Origin: Blautia hominis
Lineage (GTDB): Bacteria > Bacillota > Clostridia > Lachnospirales > Lachnospiraceae
Assembly: GCA_002270465.1 (NCBI GenBank)
Contig: NQOF01000007.1
Span: 1-64,000, forward strand
Direction: 5' to 3'
DNA length: 64,000 nt
Shown here: in pieces, positions 8,380 to 17,957 of the stretch
Layout: each line of letters starts with the position of its first letter
Numbering within the stretch: the first letter of the stretch is position 1
Position numbers and translations under genes: made by a program
The notes under the pieces: model-generated
Told to the model about the DNA's origin: nothing
The model's database searches: none
The model's input: the letters and a program-made list of their open reading frames with translations, nothing else

Positions 8380-10280
8380 TTTCCCCCTGTCAGCTCACAA
8401 AACACTTCCCGGCTGACAGGATAGTAATAGTGGAACCCGCTGACCATAGTGCATCCCAGTTCTCTCAAAAAGGCTTCCTGTTCCTCATCTTCCACCCCTA
8501 CACTGAGCACCTCCAGATTCAGCTTCCTGCATAATTCCACTACGCTTTTCACTACCACTTTTCCCTGGGGCTTATGGATCTCACTGATCATTTCCTGCCT
8601 CAGTTTAATCCCATTAATTCCGCAGTAAAGATAATGAAAGAAAACCCTATCCAGCTCCAGACCTGCCAGATACACATCAAACCCATACTGCCTGAGCTGT
8701 TTTATCGTCTTCATGTAAATATCTGACTGACTCATTTCCACCATCTGGTTTAACTGGACTATGATCTGATCCCGGCTGATCTCATACTGTTCGGCTATGG
8801 CATACAAATGCCCTGCAAACTGCTCGTCACCGATATTCTCAACGGTAAAGTTAAACAGCAGTCTGAGAGAATTCCCCTTCTCTGCCTCCTCCTTCAGAAA
8901 CCGGCAGCCCTGCCGGTAAATCTCCATATTCATCTTTCCTGTGAGCTGCTTGCGCTTCATGACATTTAAAAAATCATTTGGTCTTAAAAGCCCCCGGTTG
9001 GGATTCTGCCATCTGACCAGGGCCTCCGCTCCACATATTTTGCCGCTTTCCAAGTCCACCATGGGCTGCAGATACATGATAAACTCTTCATGCATCAGCC
9101 CGTGGATCGCCTCATGTTCCATGGCATAACCGGATATGGTCTCCCGCTCCACATATTCATCATAAAGGGCGTAATCCTGGACGTGCATCTTTGCATATTC
9201 CATAGCTACTTCGCTGAACTGGATGGTCTTCAAAGGGTCCTCGTCCACACTGGTCATTCTGTAGATACCTGTGTGCATCTCCAGAAAATATTTTTTCTGC
9301 TGTTTTTTAAACGCCTCCACCACTTGCTCCTGCATGTCCCTGACCCGCTCTTTCAGCTGTTCCACACCGGTATACTCTACGAAGAAAATGTAATAAAATT
9401 CATTAAACCTGGAAAATGCCTCCTTTTCAGGTTTGATCAGGGACTCACAGGTATCACTGATCAGTTGAAGTGCATTCTCCGCCTCCTTGTATCCGTAAAT
9501 ATGGCTTACCACGTCAATACCCGCATACAAAAAGAGCACAGCATAATGGTTTCTGTTCTCCTCCACAATACATTTTGAGAATTTCTGCTTCCAGGATGTA
9601 AGATTATCTCTGCCCGTAACGTCGTCTTTATAAGCCATCAGCTCCATCTGGTGCCTCTTTCTCAAAAAGAAAACCGGAAAAGTCACCAGGATCAACACAG
9701 AAAAAACGGAAAGTCCCACTATGGTCCAAAGATAAATGCCTGCTCTCCCTGCAGCGTCATCCCCCTTAGCAGCATAGCCTGCATAAACCCCCTGGATCTT
9801 CGCTTTATCAATATTCAGAAAAGCCTCTTCCAGTTTTTCTATATCTCCGTCCTCCATACTCTTGGTATAAGCCAGGCTTATTGCCTGTTCTTTCTTGTCA
9901 TTCTCATATACGATCAGGTCACGGCCCTTTTTAAGACCTGCGTCGTTTATCTCATCTTCTGTAAGTCCCAGGGTCCAGACCGCATCGGCCTGAATATTCC
10001 CAGCCAGAGCCAGACGCCTGTCCTTATCGGAAGGCTTTATATACTTTATGGTGATTCCCGCAGCATCCCCAGCCTCTTTTAAAAGGTCAGGAAGCACCCC
10101 TTTGTAGTCATTCTCCCCCTTGCTGTAAAACTCAAATGGCCAGGAGTCCGGCATACCGGCCACATAAACCTCATTTCCTGCACGGCATACAGAGGGTGCC
10201 CAAAAAAGCATGGCTGCGGCAAACACTGCCAGACACATGACTTGGGATCTGCGCATTTTTCCTGTCTTCCTATTTTTCAT
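8376..10280 (-). CDS. Membrane receptor with solute-binding-like domain and degenerate GGDEF-EAL
   Basis: 634 residues. An N-terminal signal segment leads into a solute-binding-protein-3-like region (about 35-180), a transmembrane helix near residue 190, a degenerate GGDEF domain (RFNEFY where R.GGDEF is expected) and an EAL domain. GAEALVRW is present, but the usual ELTE is QLNQ, DDFGTG is AGLELD and KID is KLR, so metal ligands are lost. It is probably a non-catalytic c-di-GMP or ligand receptor. The ATG at 10280 overlaps the GT2 stop by 11 bp and begins at the signal segment; an upstream in-frame ATG at 10352 would add 24 residues inside the GT2 gene. Its place in the operon suggests it controls the synthase. 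Confidence 0.85.
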   Translation of the reverse strand: MKNRKTGKMRRSQVMCLAVFAAAMLFWAPSVCRAGNEVYVAGMPDSWPFEFYSKGENDYKGVLPDLLKEAGDAAGITIKYIKPSDKDRRLALAGNIQADAVWTLGLTEDEINDAGLKKGRDLIVYENDKKEQAISLAYTKSMEDGDIEKLEEAFLNIDKAKIQGVYAGYAAKGDDAAGRAGIYLWTIVGLSVFSVLILVTFPVFFLRKRHQMELMAYKDDVTGRDNLTSWKQKFSKCIVEENRNHYAVLFLYAGIDVVSHIYGYKEAENALQLISDTCESLIKPEKEAFSRFNEFYYIFFVEYTGVEQLKERVRDMQEQVVEAFKKQQKKYFLEMHTGIYRMTSVDEDPLKTIQFSEVAMEYAKMHVQDYALYDEYVERETISGYAMEHEAIHGLMHEEFIMYLQPMVDLESGKICGAEALVRWQNPNRGLLRPNDFLNVMKRKQLTGKMNMEIYRQGCRFLKEEAEKGNSLRLLFNFTVENIGDEQFAGHLYAIAEQYEISRDQIIVQLNQMVEMSQSDIYMKTIKQLRQYGFDVYLAGLELDRVFFHYLYCGINGIKLRQEMISEIHKPQGKVVVKSVVELCRKLNLEVLSVGVEDEEQEAFLRELGCTMVSGFHYYYPVSREVFCELTGGK

Positions 10281-11712
10281 CTCCTGTTTTCCCCTTTTCT
10301 CCGCCTGTTTGATTGAGATGTATTTTCTGTCTTTTAATCTGCCCCCACACATTTTTCCGCTTCTTATATCCGAAAAATGCCGTCATTCTGGTAAACGCCT
10401 GAATGAATCTGAAAAAAACGCTCTCCGCAATACACAGATAGACAGCCTTCACCACATCCAGCGCGGACAACTTGATATTCTGTGTATAGATTCTGGCAAA
10501 GAACGCGGTGATGGTCAAAACAGCTCCATAGAGGGCGTAAATCAGAAAAAACATTATCATAAACGGCACATTTATCAAATTTACCATATATGCCAGAAGA
10601 ATAGTCACAAGCCCGAACAGTTCGATAAATGGTGACAGCAATTCATACAATAGATAGTATAAATATGAAATATAACCCACCATTCCGAATTCTGGGGCCA
10701 TAAACATTCTCCTGTGTTTATTCAGACACTGGAAAAGTCCTAAAAACCACCGCCTCCGCTGCTTCTTCAAATCCCCTATACTGGAGGGACACTGGCTCCA
10801 GCAGATGGCATCGGGAATATAGCGTATTCCGTAAGGTATCTTGTTGATACGGCAAAAAGCATGGAGTTTAACCACCAGTTCCATGTCCTCCCCCATGGTG
10901 GAAGCATCATAACCGCCCACGCTGACAGCCATATCCTTTTTGAACAGCCCGAATGCCCCGGATATGATCAGGTTGCCGTTAAATTTATCCATAAGGATCC
11001 GGGATGCCATAAAAGAGCGGTCATACTCCAGTATCTGCATTCCCACAATGGGATTCCAGGGCATGTGATAGTCCACCAGCTCTCCCTCACTGAGCACTGC
11101 ACAATTGGATATCCTCACCAGACCGCCTACAGCTATAATGGTATCATCCTCCAAAACAGGGCGGACAATATATTTTAAAGAGTCCTTCTGCAGCACACTG
11201 TCCGCATCCATACATATAAAATATGGATATCTGGACGCATTGATCCCCATATTCAGGGCATCCGCCTTACCGCCGTTTATCTTCTGCACCAAAGTGATAT
11301 TGATTCCATTCACCACCGCCTCATATACATTTTGTTCCTTTTTGCATCCTATCTGGCGGTTTATAGGCCGCATCACCTTTTTCAGATGAAAAGCATCCAG
11401 AAGTACCTGCGTTGTCCCATCCTTTGACCCGTCATCCACAACCACTATCTCATATAGTTTGTAATCCATCATCAGCAGGGATTTTACGGTATCAACCACC
11501 GTAATCTCCTCATTATATGCGGGAACTACAATAGACACCGGTACATAATAGTCATGATCGATCTCATTGTGGTACCTTCTTTTTTTGCTCTCTTTATACA
11601 GGTCAAGGGAACCGGCGATCACAGAGGCTATCAGAAATGTGGAATACCCCAGCAGGTAGATGACGAACAACACACCAACTACGGTATAAAAATACTTAAC
11701 AAATTCAAACAT
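10270..11712 (-). CDS. Processive family 2 glycosyltransferase (PgaC/BcsA-like)
   Basis: 480-residue membrane synthase with N-terminal hydrophobic helices (about 5-35), a GT-A domain with VVVDDGSKDG, GGKADALN, CMDADS, GGYD.STMGEDMEL and the QRRRW signature of processive enzymes, then four to five C-terminal helices. This architecture fits poly-N-acetylglucosamine, cellulose or hyaluronan synthases that couple polymerisation to export; the product cannot be told. The gene overlaps the HEAT gene by 8 bp and the receptor gene by 11 bp, so the three are made together. Confidence 0.9.
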   Translation of the reverse strand: MFEFVKYFYTVVGVLFVIYLLGYSTFLIASVIAGSLDLYKESKKRRYHNEIDHDYYVPVSIVVPAYNEEITVVDTVKSLLMMDYKLYEIVVVDDGSKDGTTQVLLDAFHLKKVMRPINRQIGCKKEQNVYEAVVNGINITLVQKINGGKADALNMGINASRYPYFICMDADSVLQKDSLKYIVRPVLEDDTIIAVGGLVRISNCAVLSEGELVDYHMPWNPIVGMQILEYDRSFMASRILMDKFNGNLIISGAFGLFKKDMAVSVGGYDASTMGEDMELVVKLHAFCRINKIPYGIRYIPDAICWSQCPSSIGDLKKQRRRWFLGLFQCLNKHRRMFMAPEFGMVGYISYLYYLLYELLSPFIELFGLVTILLAYMVNLINVPFMIMFFLIYALYGAVLTITAFFARIYTQNIKLSALDVVKAVYLCIAESVFFRFIQAFTRMTAFFGYKKRKNVWGQIKRQKIHLNQTGGEKGKTGDEK

Positions 11713-12847
11713 CTGTCTCCCTCAGCTCCATTTCCTGGCCTTTAATCTCTATTTTTTCTGTGACGTAATGCAAAATCTCCCTGGCATAACGGTCACGGCC
11801 ATTGTACACGTCGAATAAATCTTTTTTCTGTATTTTAAGTCCCACAATGAGCGCATCCGCGCAATTGAGCCTCACATACCAGTTAGCAGCTTTCAGCCCT
11901 TCTTTCAGACAGTCTACGGTATCCGGCCCCGGATAGGACGCAAGCGCCTGGGCAGCCACCGCGGCGTATTCCCAGTCCAGAAATTCATGGTACTGCAAAA
12001 ATCTCTGCAGTGCCTCTCTTGCCGGTCCGTATGGGTATTTTCTGAAATATCGGACTGCCTCCAGGCGAATTTCCTTATCCTCTGTCTCTTTCTTCATGAT
12101 TTCAAGGAATCCACTCCTGAAGTCCTCACCTAAGAACCGGATAAACTGCATGACAGGCAGTATCAGACGTGGTTCAAATCTGTCCCTGTGGCCAAACAGC
12201 AGACGGGCCAGCTCACCCCTGTCACCGGTGAAGCTTAGAAGGCCATCTGACAAAAGTTTTTTGCTGTGATAGATCTCGTTATCCTCCATCTTCTCCCAGG
12301 CTGCCAGCACTGCCTCTTTATTCCCCATCATATAGAGGGCTTTCAGCGCATTTTCCCTGACATACACCCCTTTATTCACTACCATCCGTATCATAAGATC
12401 CATCAGACCGTCATACCCCTTATGCCCTCTGTCAATTTCAAATTTCTCCACAAGGCTGGCAAAATATGCCTGTTCGATCTCATCCCTCTTTTCATATATG
12501 GGGACCAGCTCCAGAAAAACCCTGCGCAGATGCTCCAGATACTCTTTCATATCCTCTTTTGGCACTGTCTTCTGTATCTCATCCATGGAAAACTCAAACG
12601 CCCTCAGCTTTTCCAGCTTTCTAAGTCTGCGGGCCAGACCAAAAAAATAGGCCTCCTGTATATTGCCTTCCTTCGTGTCCTGTATCTGCCCGCTGATCTC
12701 GTCAACCATCTCCAGACTCCTGTGCTCCAGGCGCCGGCCTTTATACTTATCCACAAATATATAGAGTATATTAAACACAAGGACAGCCAGGCAGCTTGCC
12801 ATATAAAAATAGAGAATCATTTCCGGCTTGATTGAAAGTACATGCAT
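11705..12847 (-). CDS. Membrane-anchored HEAT-repeat protein
   Basis: 380 residues with one N-terminal transmembrane helix (about 10-31) and a cytoplasmic, largely helical region. Helical pairs such as VYVRENALKALYMMGNKEAVLAAW, IRLEAVRYFRKY and YVRLNCADALIVGL resemble HEAT repeats from about residue 150 onward. AAGGAGGAG precedes the ATG. Its position between the glycosidase and synthase genes suggests a scaffold for the export complex, but no catalytic motif is present and the function is unknown. Confidence 0.75.
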   Translation of the reverse strand: MHVLSIKPEMILYFYMASCLAVLVFNILYIFVDKYKGRRLEHRSLEMVDEISGQIQDTKEGNIQEAYFFGLARRLRKLEKLRAFEFSMDEIQKTVPKEDMKEYLEHLRRVFLELVPIYEKRDEIEQAYFASLVEKFEIDRGHKGYDGLMDLMIRMVVNKGVYVRENALKALYMMGNKEAVLAAWEKMEDNEIYHSKKLLSDGLLSFTGDRGELARLLFGHRDRFEPRLILPVMQFIRFLGEDFRSGFLEIMKKETEDKEIRLEAVRYFRKYPYGPAREALQRFLQYHEFLDWEYAAVAAQALASYPGPDTVDCLKEGLKAANWYVRLNCADALIVGLKIQKKDLFDVYNGRDRYAREILHYVTEKIEIKGQEMELRETDV

Positions 12848-12868
12848 TGGCTCCTCCTTTATGTTTTC

Positions 12869-15025
12869 CTATTTGTTCCATATTTCCTGCATCATGTAAT
12901 AAGATTGTTTCAGCCGCTCATGATAGGTTGGATTTTTCCCCCATCCCTTCAGCTCCTTCCATTCCATCCCGATCCTGTCATTTTTCGCAGCATCGGTTCC
13001 GATTCCTGCATAAATTCCGTCTATCTGCAGATTCTCGATTCCATAGTTCTCATAATAGTCATCATGCACCTGCATTTGGGAGGGATTGGAAAAGTTCAGC
13101 AGATCCCACGGAAGGCGGATTTCAATATCGTCGCCACTGACAATAAAGTCCGATACGGAATTGTATTCCCGGTCATACGGGTTTCCATTGCCATAGGTAA
13201 GGCTTCCCGTCTCGAACTTCTCAGACATTCGGTCCCCCTCTTCCGCTGCATTCACATTGCCGATCTGCAGGGCCATATAGATTCTGTCAAACACAGGGCT
13301 ATCCTTATCCGGTGGATCAAAGAACGGATTTTCCTCCCCGTAATCTTCGCTGTACACTACGTGAAATACATCGTAACGCTTCTGCACCAGCACACGGCTG
13401 TTCTTCCTGCCGTCCAAAACCAGCAGAAAATCGGCCTGGCGTTCAAATTTCACATCCTCCCCTTCCGCATAATAACTGCCCGTCTTAGGCGTAATATCAA
13501 GAGGAATATAAATTTTCTCATTTTCAAGATCCAGGTTATCCTTGTGGACTCTGAAATAGATAAACTTCTCATCATATTTCATGGACAGCGCATAATCTCC
13601 ATTTTCCGTAAGAACGTCATCCCCGCTCCACTCCCCTATGTCTCCGTCCGTGTAGCAGACGCTCTCTTCCTCCCCGGGGTCAAAAGACATCAGCCCGAAA
13701 AACTGCTCATTTGTCTGAAAATCGCTCCAATAGGCAGTCTTGGTCAGATCCACGTTGGCCATGGTATTCCACGTCCGTTTGAACCACTCATCCTGCCAGG
13801 AAAAAACAACGCTTCCCGCACACCCGGACTTTTTAATATCCTGATAGCTTGACACCAGGGCATTTCCCTGTTCTTTCTCTGACATATATCCCTGGGAACG
13901 GGCAGTATGAAAGTCAAGCTGTGCCCTGCCCCTGGATGTAGGTACCCCGAACTCCGATATAACAACCGGCATAGAATGGTGCCGGTTCAGCATCTCCAGA
14001 TATATTCCATAAGTGTTGTAGCTGCCGTCCTCCTGCAGGTAATCGTCCGCGTAAGGGATCTCATCCGTCCAGGAGTCATAATGGCTCAGATAATCAGGAT
14101 AATAAGAGTATACATGGTATGAGGCAAACTGACCTGAGAGGAATTTGTCCGTGGACGCAATATGCTCCACATCTACTTTTGCACATTTCATAAACAACCG
14201 GTTGATCTCTTCCGGATACTCCATGGGGTCTGTTGTAGGCCAGTTGGAAAATGCCACAAGGCGCTGCTGCTTATATTTTTTGCTCTCATACATAATGATC
14301 TGGTCTCCCACTTCCGCCAGCATGGCCTCAAATGGTGTGGCCTCCTGGGTGGTATACATGTATTCCCCCCGGTAAGTATTGTTTTCTTTTCGCATATGGT
14401 CCGTATATGCCACCGTCACATCTTCCCACTCCACTCCCAGAATATATCCCAATACCCATGGGGAGATATCTTTTGTATAAGAACCGCTGGCATTGGACGT
14501 GCTGTATCCAAGATTTACCTTTTTCTTACCGTGGATGATATCAACAAGAGTCCTGCAGTCTGTCTTAAACGTTTTTAGAAAAGAATCATCAAACGCATCC
14601 ACATGGGAATTCTGTATATAATCATTGACCCATACCCCGTGGATAATATAGAGGGGATCGGGATTGTCCTTATTATATTCATACACTGCCTCATAGAAAT
14701 CGCTGGAAAGAATGGTGTACACACGGATGGTATTTGCTCCCATCTCCCGGATCATACCAAACCACCTCAGGTACGTTTCCTTGTCAATGGCATATTCTGT
14801 GGCAAAATGTCCCGGTATTCCAGCCCCCAGATCCACACCCTTTATTTCAAAAGGCTTTGGACCGTTTCCCTCATCCACCAGGATCTCCTTTCCGCTGACT
14901 CCGGTAAATGTACTGACCTGCCTGCCCGGATGAAGATCAATATAGAATCCCCACCGGTAATATGCCGTATCCAGCAGGAAAACCAGAAGGATCAGTGAAA
15001 CAGCCCCTATCAAAAATTTCTTCAA
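12869..15025 (-). CDS. Surface-anchored glycoside hydrolase-like TIM-barrel protein
   Basis: 718 residues. An N-terminal signal-anchor (1-20) is followed by a TIM-barrel-like domain with GVDLGAGIPGH, ANTIRVYT, GYILGVEWE and VVISEFGVP, the last resembling the nucleophile strand of clan-A glycosidases. A beta-rich C-terminal region (about 460-718) resembles a carbohydrate-binding module. The start is a TTG 9 nt after GGAGGAAAC; no better ATG exists nearby. In synthase operons such proteins trim or modify the nascent polymer outside the membrane (inference). No specific GH family could be assigned. Confidence 0.75.
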   Translation of the reverse strand: MKKFLIGAVSLILLVFLLDTAYYRWGFYIDLHPGRQVSTFTGVSGKEILVDEGNGPKPFEIKGVDLGAGIPGHFATEYAIDKETYLRWFGMIREMGANTIRVYTILSSDFYEAVYEYNKDNPDPLYIIHGVWVNDYIQNSHVDAFDDSFLKTFKTDCRTLVDIIHGKKKVNLGYSTSNASGSYTKDISPWVLGYILGVEWEDVTVAYTDHMRKENNTYRGEYMYTTQEATPFEAMLAEVGDQIIMYESKKYKQQRLVAFSNWPTTDPMEYPEEINRLFMKCAKVDVEHIASTDKFLSGQFASYHVYSYYPDYLSHYDSWTDEIPYADDYLQEDGSYNTYGIYLEMLNRHHSMPVVISEFGVPTSRGRAQLDFHTARSQGYMSEKEQGNALVSSYQDIKKSGCAGSVVFSWQDEWFKRTWNTMANVDLTKTAYWSDFQTNEQFFGLMSFDPGEEESVCYTDGDIGEWSGDDVLTENGDYALSMKYDEKFIYFRVHKDNLDLENEKIYIPLDITPKTGSYYAEGEDVKFERQADFLLVLDGRKNSRVLVQKRYDVFHVVYSEDYGEENPFFDPPDKDSPVFDRIYMALQIGNVNAAEEGDRMSEKFETGSLTYGNGNPYDREYNSVSDFIVSGDDIEIRLPWDLLNFSNPSQMQVHDDYYENYGIENLQIDGIYAGIGTDAAKNDRIGMEWKELKGWGKNPTYHERLKQSYYMMQEIWNK

Positions 15026-15040
15026 AATGTGTTTCCTCCA

Positions 15041-16489
15041 CTAGTCATTGAATTTTTTATTCACAGACTCATGACTATAAGAATACAGGTCATCTATGTG
15101 TTTATCCAGCCATCCCATGCGGCTCACAAGACGTTTCCGGTATTGTTCCACCGCCTCCTCATAAGAGCCGATCTGCCGTCCTTCCCCTGTCAGCAGATCA
15201 TTTTGGGATTCAAAGGTATATCCCCATACCCGGAAGTTCCGCTCCACCGCACATCCCAGATAGTCCTGCACTTCTTCCATATATGCCTTTACATTATCAT
15301 CGCTCAATATGCCTTTTCTGAGCTGCCTGTATCTGGTTATTATCTTCTCCGTAAAGTCCTCATCCTTGGTGAGCATAAAAAACCAGGTTCTGTTCTGCAT
15401 GAAAAATCCTGCCATGGGCTGCTGGTATTCCATATAATTATCACAGCAGTTATTAAAATCCCACACTGACATTTTCAGCTTTCCCGTTATATCTTTGTAA
15501 AAGTAAGTGGAATAAATGCCTGCATCAGCATTCTGTGTCACCTCATTGATAATAAAATAATCCACAAAATTGTCTGTATCTATATAATTCCGGTATCCAT
15601 AACGTTTGGAAGTATAATCGTAGGAATACAGCGACTTCTCAAATTCCGAAAAATCCCGGCTGATATAATCCGTGATCTCCGGTGTCAGTTTCCTGGCCCC
15701 CGGATATTTGACCTCCACCTTGCTGGTCATACGCCTTGCATATTCTGTAAAGTTATCCAGGTAGTCCACATCATTGACGCTCTCTCTGTCCACACACACA
15801 ATATAGCTGGAGATATTAGACCTTCCGTCGTACTCCGTCACCTCTATCCTGCCTTCCCCCACGCTTATCTGTTCTGTCATCACATATACCCCCTGGTAAG
15901 CCCCGTTTAGGAACACCTCACAAAAACGTACATCAGGCGCCCACTCCATGATCTGTCCGGAAAGGTTATACCACATGTAATTCCGCATAAGCGTTTTATC
16001 CAGAAACGGCCCGTGCAGCACCCAGGTGCTGTCCTGCTCCATCCCCATAACCTCATAGGGCTTATCGCTGCCGTCCGTGTCAGTAAATTTAAACAGATAT
16101 CCCACCTTATCAAACAGCCTGGAAGAATTCCCCCTGACACGTATCTGTATGTCTGCGTCCACCTGTGGTTCATCTTTCAGTGTATTGAGCTTTCCGTCAT
16201 TTTCCATGATCTGCATCCTGGCTGAGATAAAGGTATTCTCCACCTGGCTTACCCTCTGGCCTTGTTCCGGCCTTCCCGGTATGGTCTACCCATCTGTCTC
16301 AATACTTACAACCGGCAGATGGGAGGAAAAATCTGAGGCCTCGACAGATAGATTGGTATCCTTCACCTCTGTATTGTAAGACTTATGCTGCTGCACCCTG
16401 GCATTTTCCGGCTCCGCAAATTTTGCTATGCTCAGTACGCCGGCCAGTGACAGCAGCACTGCCCCCACGTATATCCATTTACTTTTCAT
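15041..16489 (-). pseudogene. CotH kinase family protein interrupted by an in-frame amber codon
   Basis: The full frame would give about 482 residues: signal-anchor MKSKWIYVGAVLLSLAGVL, the region HLPVVSIETDG, then a TAG (16286-16288), then TIPGRPEQGQ and the CotH body with RVRGNSSR (kinase P-loop-like motif), LNGAYQGVYVMTEQI and SVWDFNNCCDNY. Frame and homology continue on both sides of the TAG, so one base change (for example CAG to TAG) explains it. The downstream part could restart at a GTG (16243) behind AGAGGG but would lack the membrane anchor. CotH proteins phosphorylate proteins or glycans at the cell surface. DUF4956 and VTC genes flank it as in related clusters. Confidence 0.8.
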
Positions 16490-16495
16490 GCTCTG

Positions 16496-17173
16496 TTACC
16501 CGCTGATCTCATCATTCTGCGTTACAATGTTCACATATTCAATAGATTCCAGTTCATACAGCATTTCCGCAATGCTCTTTTCTTTTTTATTAGAAATAAG
16601 ATACGTCTTTCTGGGCATCTCGTATATCAGTTCAATGGATTCCCGGCTTGTATTCTTAACCCTCAGCATGGCTTTTGCTTCAAAATAGTCAAATACTATT
16701 GCTTCAATCCTGCGCTCCATATTTCTGGCCCCCCGTATGATGAGGAGAATCCTATTGTCATTCTTGACTCTGCCAAGCACAAGCAGGACCAAAAAGACAA
16801 TTCCGCTTCCCACGCAGGCTACCACATAGTCCCCCACACCGCAGCAGATACCCACAATTATAGTCCAGAAAATATAAGTGGTATCCCGGGAATCCTTGAT
16901 CGCTGTCCGGAATCTTACAATGGACAGCGCACCTACCATACCAAGCGATAATGCAATGTTATTTCCGATGACAGTCATCACTGTTGCGGTCAGGATTGTC
17001 AGGGTTATGAGAGATACATTAAACTTTTTGGAATACACCCCGCCAGCGTGGGTGAAATAATAAGACAGGTAAATGACAACTCCCAGAATAACGGCCACCA
17101 GTATATTTAAGATAATCTGTTCCGTATTCAGGGATCCTGTCTCCTCAAACATAGAGTAAATGTAATTTTTCAT
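16496..17173 (-). CDS. DUF4956 membrane protein
   Basis: 225 residues with four predicted transmembrane helices in the first 135 residues, then a cytoplasmic domain. The conserved stretch LSLGMVGALSIVRFRTAIKD identifies DUF4956. Such genes commonly neighbour VTC-domain and CotH genes, as here, and the set is thought to form a surface polymer or modification module; the biochemical role is not established. The stop codon lies 6 bp before the CotH start. Confidence 0.85.
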   Translation of the reverse strand: MKNYIYSMFEETGSLNTEQIILNILVAVILGVVIYLSYYFTHAGGVYSKKFNVSLITLTILTATVMTVIGNNIALSLGMVGALSIVRFRTAIKDSRDTTYIFWTIIVGICCGVGDYVVACVGSGIVFLVLLVLGRVKNDNRILLIIRGARNMERRIEAIVFDYFEAKAMLRVKNTSRESIELIYEMPRKTYLISNKKEKSIAEMLYELESIEYVNIVTQNDEISG

Positions 17174-17255
17174 ATGGTTCTTATCCTCTCTTTCTGCTCT
17201 CCCTGGAGTTTGTGTGTCTCATGAAGCGGCATCTGCCAGGGTACGGAATCGTTTT

Positions 17256-17951
17256 TTAAAATAAATAATGAAGGCTGGTGCTTCTGGAAAGACTGTATTT
17301 GCTCACCGAAAGAGGACTTTTCCCCTCCAAGCTTACCATCTTTTTTATATAGCTTAACATAAATCCGCTGTATTTTACTTCCATAACCACCAGATATCTA
17401 TCCATCACAGGATTCTGATTTAAATCCGGGGCAAAAATCCGGAAATCACTTTCTGTGGCTTTTATATCAAAATCAAAAGTGATGCGGGTCTTGTTCTCGC
17501 TTGCTATATATGCTTTCCTCTGGTATTCCACAATGGATTTTGGGCGGTAACACATCATATTCATAAGCCCATAACACTCCTTTGCAAAGGAATCCTCATA
17601 CCCCAGAAGGCATCCGTATCTTCCCTGTGACAACTCTATTGCATGCTCTCTTGTGACACGCAGAGACCTTTTTTTCTGATTCTCTCCCTGCTTTTGTTTC
17701 ATCTCCAGCATTGCAAAATCGGACGAGGGGTCATAGGTTCTCAGACGTATCTTTCTGCGGATCTCAAGCCCATCCTCCTTTTCATAAAAATCTCTCTCCT
17801 GCATGGTATCAAAATACAGACTGCGCACCGCGTATCCGGTCACACCGTTATGGGGGTCCGGATGCAGCACTTTTTCAAATGTATTATCTAATGTTCTGAA
17901 CTGGTCATAAGACAACAAATATTTTTTTTCCTGGCGTAATACCTCTCTCAT
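17256..17951 (-). CDS. VTC-domain polyphosphate polymerase-like protein
   Basis: 231 residues spanning a single VTC tunnel domain. Visible motifs are the basic and acidic residues lining the tunnel: EKKYLL (8-13), VRSLYFDT, RRKIRLRTY, EMKQKQG and VVMEVKYSG. In yeast Vtc4 this fold polymerises ATP gamma-phosphate into polyphosphate. Bacterial stand-alone versions are poorly characterised and lack the SPX and membrane parts. It starts 6 bp after the lipoprotein gene and 82 bp before DUF4956, with which it probably forms a complex (inference). Confidence 0.85.
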   Translation of the reverse strand: MREVLRQEKKYLLSYDQFRTLDNTFEKVLHPDPHNGVTGYAVRSLYFDTMQERDFYEKEDGLEIRRKIRLRTYDPSSDFAMLEMKQKQGENQKKRSLRVTREHAIELSQGRYGCLLGYEDSFAKECYGLMNMMCYRPKSIVEYQRKAYIASENKTRITFDFDIKATESDFRIFAPDLNQNPVMDRYLVVMEVKYSGFMLSYIKKMVSLEGKSPLSVSKYSLSRSTSLHYLF

Positions 17952-17957
17952 AATCCA

